Assembly (NCBI GenBank): GCA_009760855.2
Contig: WPIO01000079.1
Location: forward strand, 763,001-827,000
DNA length: 64,000 bases
Source: Cristatella mucedo
Taxonomy: Eukaryota > Bryozoa > Phylactolaemata > Cristatellidae
Direction of reading: 5' to 3'
The notes beneath the pieces are model-generated. The model ran no database searches. It had not been told where the DNA came from and worked only from the letters and a program-made list of their open reading frames with translations. Every line of letters starts with the position of its first letter. Positions within the stretch are counted from its first letter, which is position 1. Both the position numbers and the translations under genes were made by a program. This document shows positions 61,522 through 64,000 of this stretch, one piece after another.

Positions 61522-63378
61522 ACCGTATTTTTACGAGTAGAAGACGCACCCAAGTGTAAGTCACACCTTAAATTTAAGGACATATTTTTTGAAGTGTTTT
61601 TTACTGTAAAATATTATTACTGAACATATAGATCATTTTGTTCTATATACATTTGCTGTAATCATTACAGTTGGCATGAAATTCGTCATCAGTAATAATA
61701 ATAATATTGCACTTGATAAAGCACCCTCAGAGAACTTAATCTCGGTCTAGGCGCTTTACATTTGCTGCAAAGTGATATGCAATGGAATAGTAAGTAAAAT
61801 CATGCTTGAAAAACAAACAAAATAAATAATATGGTTAGGGGTGACATGCACAGGGTCAGCATGCAAATGTGGTTAGTGGCAGCATGCACAGTGTCAGCAC
61901 GCATAAGCACATCAAGGACGAATCACAAGGACCCACTAAATGCTGTCGTAAATAGGTGTGTTTTTAAGTTTCTATTAAATGTGGTCAGGTCATGGGATGT
62001 TCTGACGCAGGTCGGGAGGGAGTTCCAGGCTTTGGGAGCATACGAACTAAATGCACGGTCTCCAAAGGATTTAAGGTTTGTACGAGGTATTTCCAGACTG
62101 TTGGATTCCGAAAAGCGGGTGGTACGATGCTTGGCCTGATGGGGTAGTATATCTGAAAGATAGGCTGGAGCCATAGAATGAAGAGACCTAAAATTTGAGA
62201 GACAAAACCTTGAAGTCAATCCGTTGCCTCACTGGTAGCTAGTGCAGGTCGGCGAGAAGTTGATTAATGTGGCAACTGCGACGCTCACGACAGACAAGCC
62301 TAGCTGCCGAGTTTTGCACCAGCTGCAATCGCCTGATCGCACATGCTGGTAGGCCAGTAAGCAGTGAGTTGCAGAAGTCGAGACGGGATGTCACGAATGC
62401 ATGGACCAACTTGGACGTGGTATCCTTATCTAAACAAGCCCGAGTTTTAGCAATGTTATGAAGCTGAAAATAGGCAGATTTGACTGTGGAGCTGATATGG
62501 TCGTCTAACGAGAGGTCGCCTTGGAATATGACACCTAGATTTCGAGCTGATTCAACGGGAGATATGCTGGCAGAGCCAATTTTGAAAGTCAGCCTTTCCA
62601 ATTTGTGAATCACACTGGGTTTGCCCATAACTAGTAAGTTAGTTTTATCATCGTTTAGTTTTAGAAAATTTGCTGCCATCCATGTGCGGATGTCATCAAT
62701 GCATGCAGCAAGTGATTTGAGAGAATTTGAGGTGCTCGAAGGCTGAGAGGGATCAAAGCAAAGGTACAACTGAGTGTCATCTGCATAGAAGTGAAAGCCT
62801 AGATTGTGCTTGGCAATCACATCGGCAAGAGGGAGAGTATAAACCGTGAAAAGAACCGGACCTAGCTTGGAGCCCTGAGGTACTCCATATTTTAGAGGTA
62901 CTTCAGATGATTTTTGTCCATTCACATCAATACTCTGGAGTCTCCCACTGAGATAGGACCTGAACCACTGCAGAGCAGTGCCAGTGATGCCCAGGCGAGA
63001 TGAGAGGCGCTCTAGAAGTACTTTGTGATCGATGGTATCAAAAGCTGCCGAAAGATCGAGCAAAACAAGAAGAGACACTCTACCCATGTCTGCATTCCCA
63101 CGTAGGTCGTTGTATACCCGAAGCAATGCTGACTCTGTGTAGTGATTAGCTCTAAAGCCAGACTGGAACTTACTAGCAAGGTGTGAGGTCTCGATATATG
63201 AGTTCAGCTGGTCTGCCACGACCCAGTATCACTGCTAACATTTTCACAGTCTTCTGCAACATTGTCAATGTCTGAATTGTCACTTCACTGTATGCAGTGA
63301 CTGACACTGAATATAAGTCGCAGGTTTATTTTTTCAAAAAAATTGAAAAAAGTGCGACTTATACTCGTAAAATACGGT
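61522..63378. mobile_element. MITE-like palindromic element split by a LINE
   Basis: The left end, ACCGTATTTTTACGAGTA at 61522, and the right end, inverse ACCGTATTTTACGAGTATA ending at 63378, form terminal inverted repeats extending to a shared AAGNCGCAC. With the LINE removed (61690-63220) the element is about 330 bp. The words resemble short non-autonomous DNA elements common in animals; the superfamily is not certain. Confidence 0.7.
61690..63220 (-). mobile_element. LINE family 1 (L2/CR1-like), 5'-truncated, nearly intact RT
   Basis: The minus strand encodes reverse transcriptase with LDLSAAFDTIDH (motif A), GVPQGSKLGPVLF (motif B), FHFYADDTQLYL (motif C) and NFLKLNDDKTNLL. These are followed by the C-terminal domain (APAYLSD, KSFGDRAFSSYAPKAWNSLP). 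The first 326 codons are open (63219-62239). They are broken by a TAG at 62241-62239 and, about 50 nt later, by a one-base insertion. The 3' UTR ends in the family stem-loop and an ATT repeat at about 61690. This is the best-preserved family 1 copy in the window and lies inside an older palindromic element. Confidence 0.9.
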
Positions 63379-63465
63379 AATTACACTAGGATAGCCAATC
63401 AGTGAACAGCACGCTTTGACTTGATTTCTCTATACCCAATGTTTTGAGAAACAATTCTTACCCAT

Positions 63466-63540
63466 ACACAAGGAGTGGTCGAGCGGCTGCATCTGGCGTT
63501 GAAGGATTTGCGGCGGTGTTCGAATACATAGGCCCACAGT
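63466..63540 (+). mobile_element. tRNA-Ser/Leu-like relic
   Basis: GGAGTGGTCGAGCGGCTGCA resembles the 5' half of a class II tRNA, and GGTGTTCGAATAC a box B. The ends do not pair, so I read it as a SINE head or pseudo-tRNA. Confidence 0.4.
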
Positions 63541-63634
63541 CCATACGTACAGTAATTTCAATTGTACTTTTAATACAGGGGTGTATAATTGACTCTGACA
63601 ACCGTGCGTGAGCTGTATCATTATCACTATCTCG

Positions 63635-64000
63635 ATGTAATGTAATGTATCTCCGTCAGTAACACCACAAAGTCATAAAGACCACGTGGGTGTTACGCAT
63701 GAGAGTTTTGTATAGCGCACTCACAGCCTAAGCGGCTTTCGGTAGCCAACAGACTTCGTCTCACGCAACAAAGAGAAAGTGGGAAGCATAGCAGAGTCAG
63801 GAAAGCAGTTGAGGTAGTGAGTAGCATAGAAGTAGCAGTTCAGGACCGCTGAAAATGATGTGCCATAGTCGGCAGGTGGAGAGTAGTTGTCGTTGCGCAA
63901 GAATTGTGGAAGCGAGTTCCACAGTCGAGGACCTGCAGAGCTAAAGCTTCTGTCGCCAACTGTCTTTAAGCAGAGGAATGGGACAGCTAATTTATTGTCC
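63635..64000 (-). mobile_element. LINE family 2 3' end, runs off the window
   Basis: Inverse of the family 2 3' UTR and C-terminus, about 90 percent similar by eye to 29756-30120. Continues beyond the window. Confidence 0.85.

Overview
The window is nuclear DNA of an invertebrate animal. It has short coding exons split by GT-AG introns, CpG-rich patches, many simple repeats, and a dense layer of LINE, SINE and DNA-transposon remains. The RNA polymerase II large subunit encoded here reads most like an arthropod sequence across its core. Its length (about 1,887 residues) and wording resemble arthropod RPB1, but its tail is built of near-perfect heptads. I infer a non-insect arthropod, possibly a chelicerate, but cannot fix the species from the sequence.

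Three genes can be assembled by matching exon ends, reading phase and family homology. (1) A small two-exon gene for a group A bHLH transcription factor, plus strand, 12.3-13.5 kb, with a TATA box and a CpG-rich promoter. (2) A four-exon gene for a single-pass membrane receptor, minus strand, 34.1 down to 15.5 kb. Its order is signal peptide, leucine-rich repeats, LRR C-terminal cap, a cysteine-rich EGF-like stalk, a transmembrane helix, and a glycine-rich cytoplasmic tail containing a (GGC)n-encoded polyglycine run. Genes 1 and 2 are convergent. (3) The complete gene for RPB1 (POLR2A homologue), minus strand, 57.1 down to 41.9 kb, in 19 coding exons. It includes a 30-codon first exon that lies 1.7 kb upstream of the next exon.

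Region by region: 1-12 kb is LINE debris, microsatellites and CpG-rich patches. 12-15.5 kb holds the bHLH gene and the end of the receptor gene. 15.5-34.1 kb is the receptor gene, whose long introns contain LINEs, a 12-bp minisatellite, an inverted satellite array (about 29.3-31.65 kb) and a 1-kb CT/AT/TCTA microsatellite cluster. 34.1-41.7 kb is intergenic and holds a broken hAT transposon (37.5-40.7 kb). 41.7-57.2 kb is RPB1. 57.2-64 kb is intergenic with SINE and LINE tails and a palindromic element split by a LINE.

Two non-LTR families dominate. Family 1 (L2/CR1-like) ends in a conserved double stem-loop followed by ATT repeats. Family 2 is a related RT lineage ending in ACATT repeats. 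A tRNA-derived SINE carries the same 3' stem-loop as family 1, which suggests it uses that LINE's machinery. The most unusual findings are the receptor's domain plan with its CGG-repeat-encoded polyglycine, the five-plus-five inverted satellite array, the SINE/LINE tail sharing, and a SINE with a triplicated B box.
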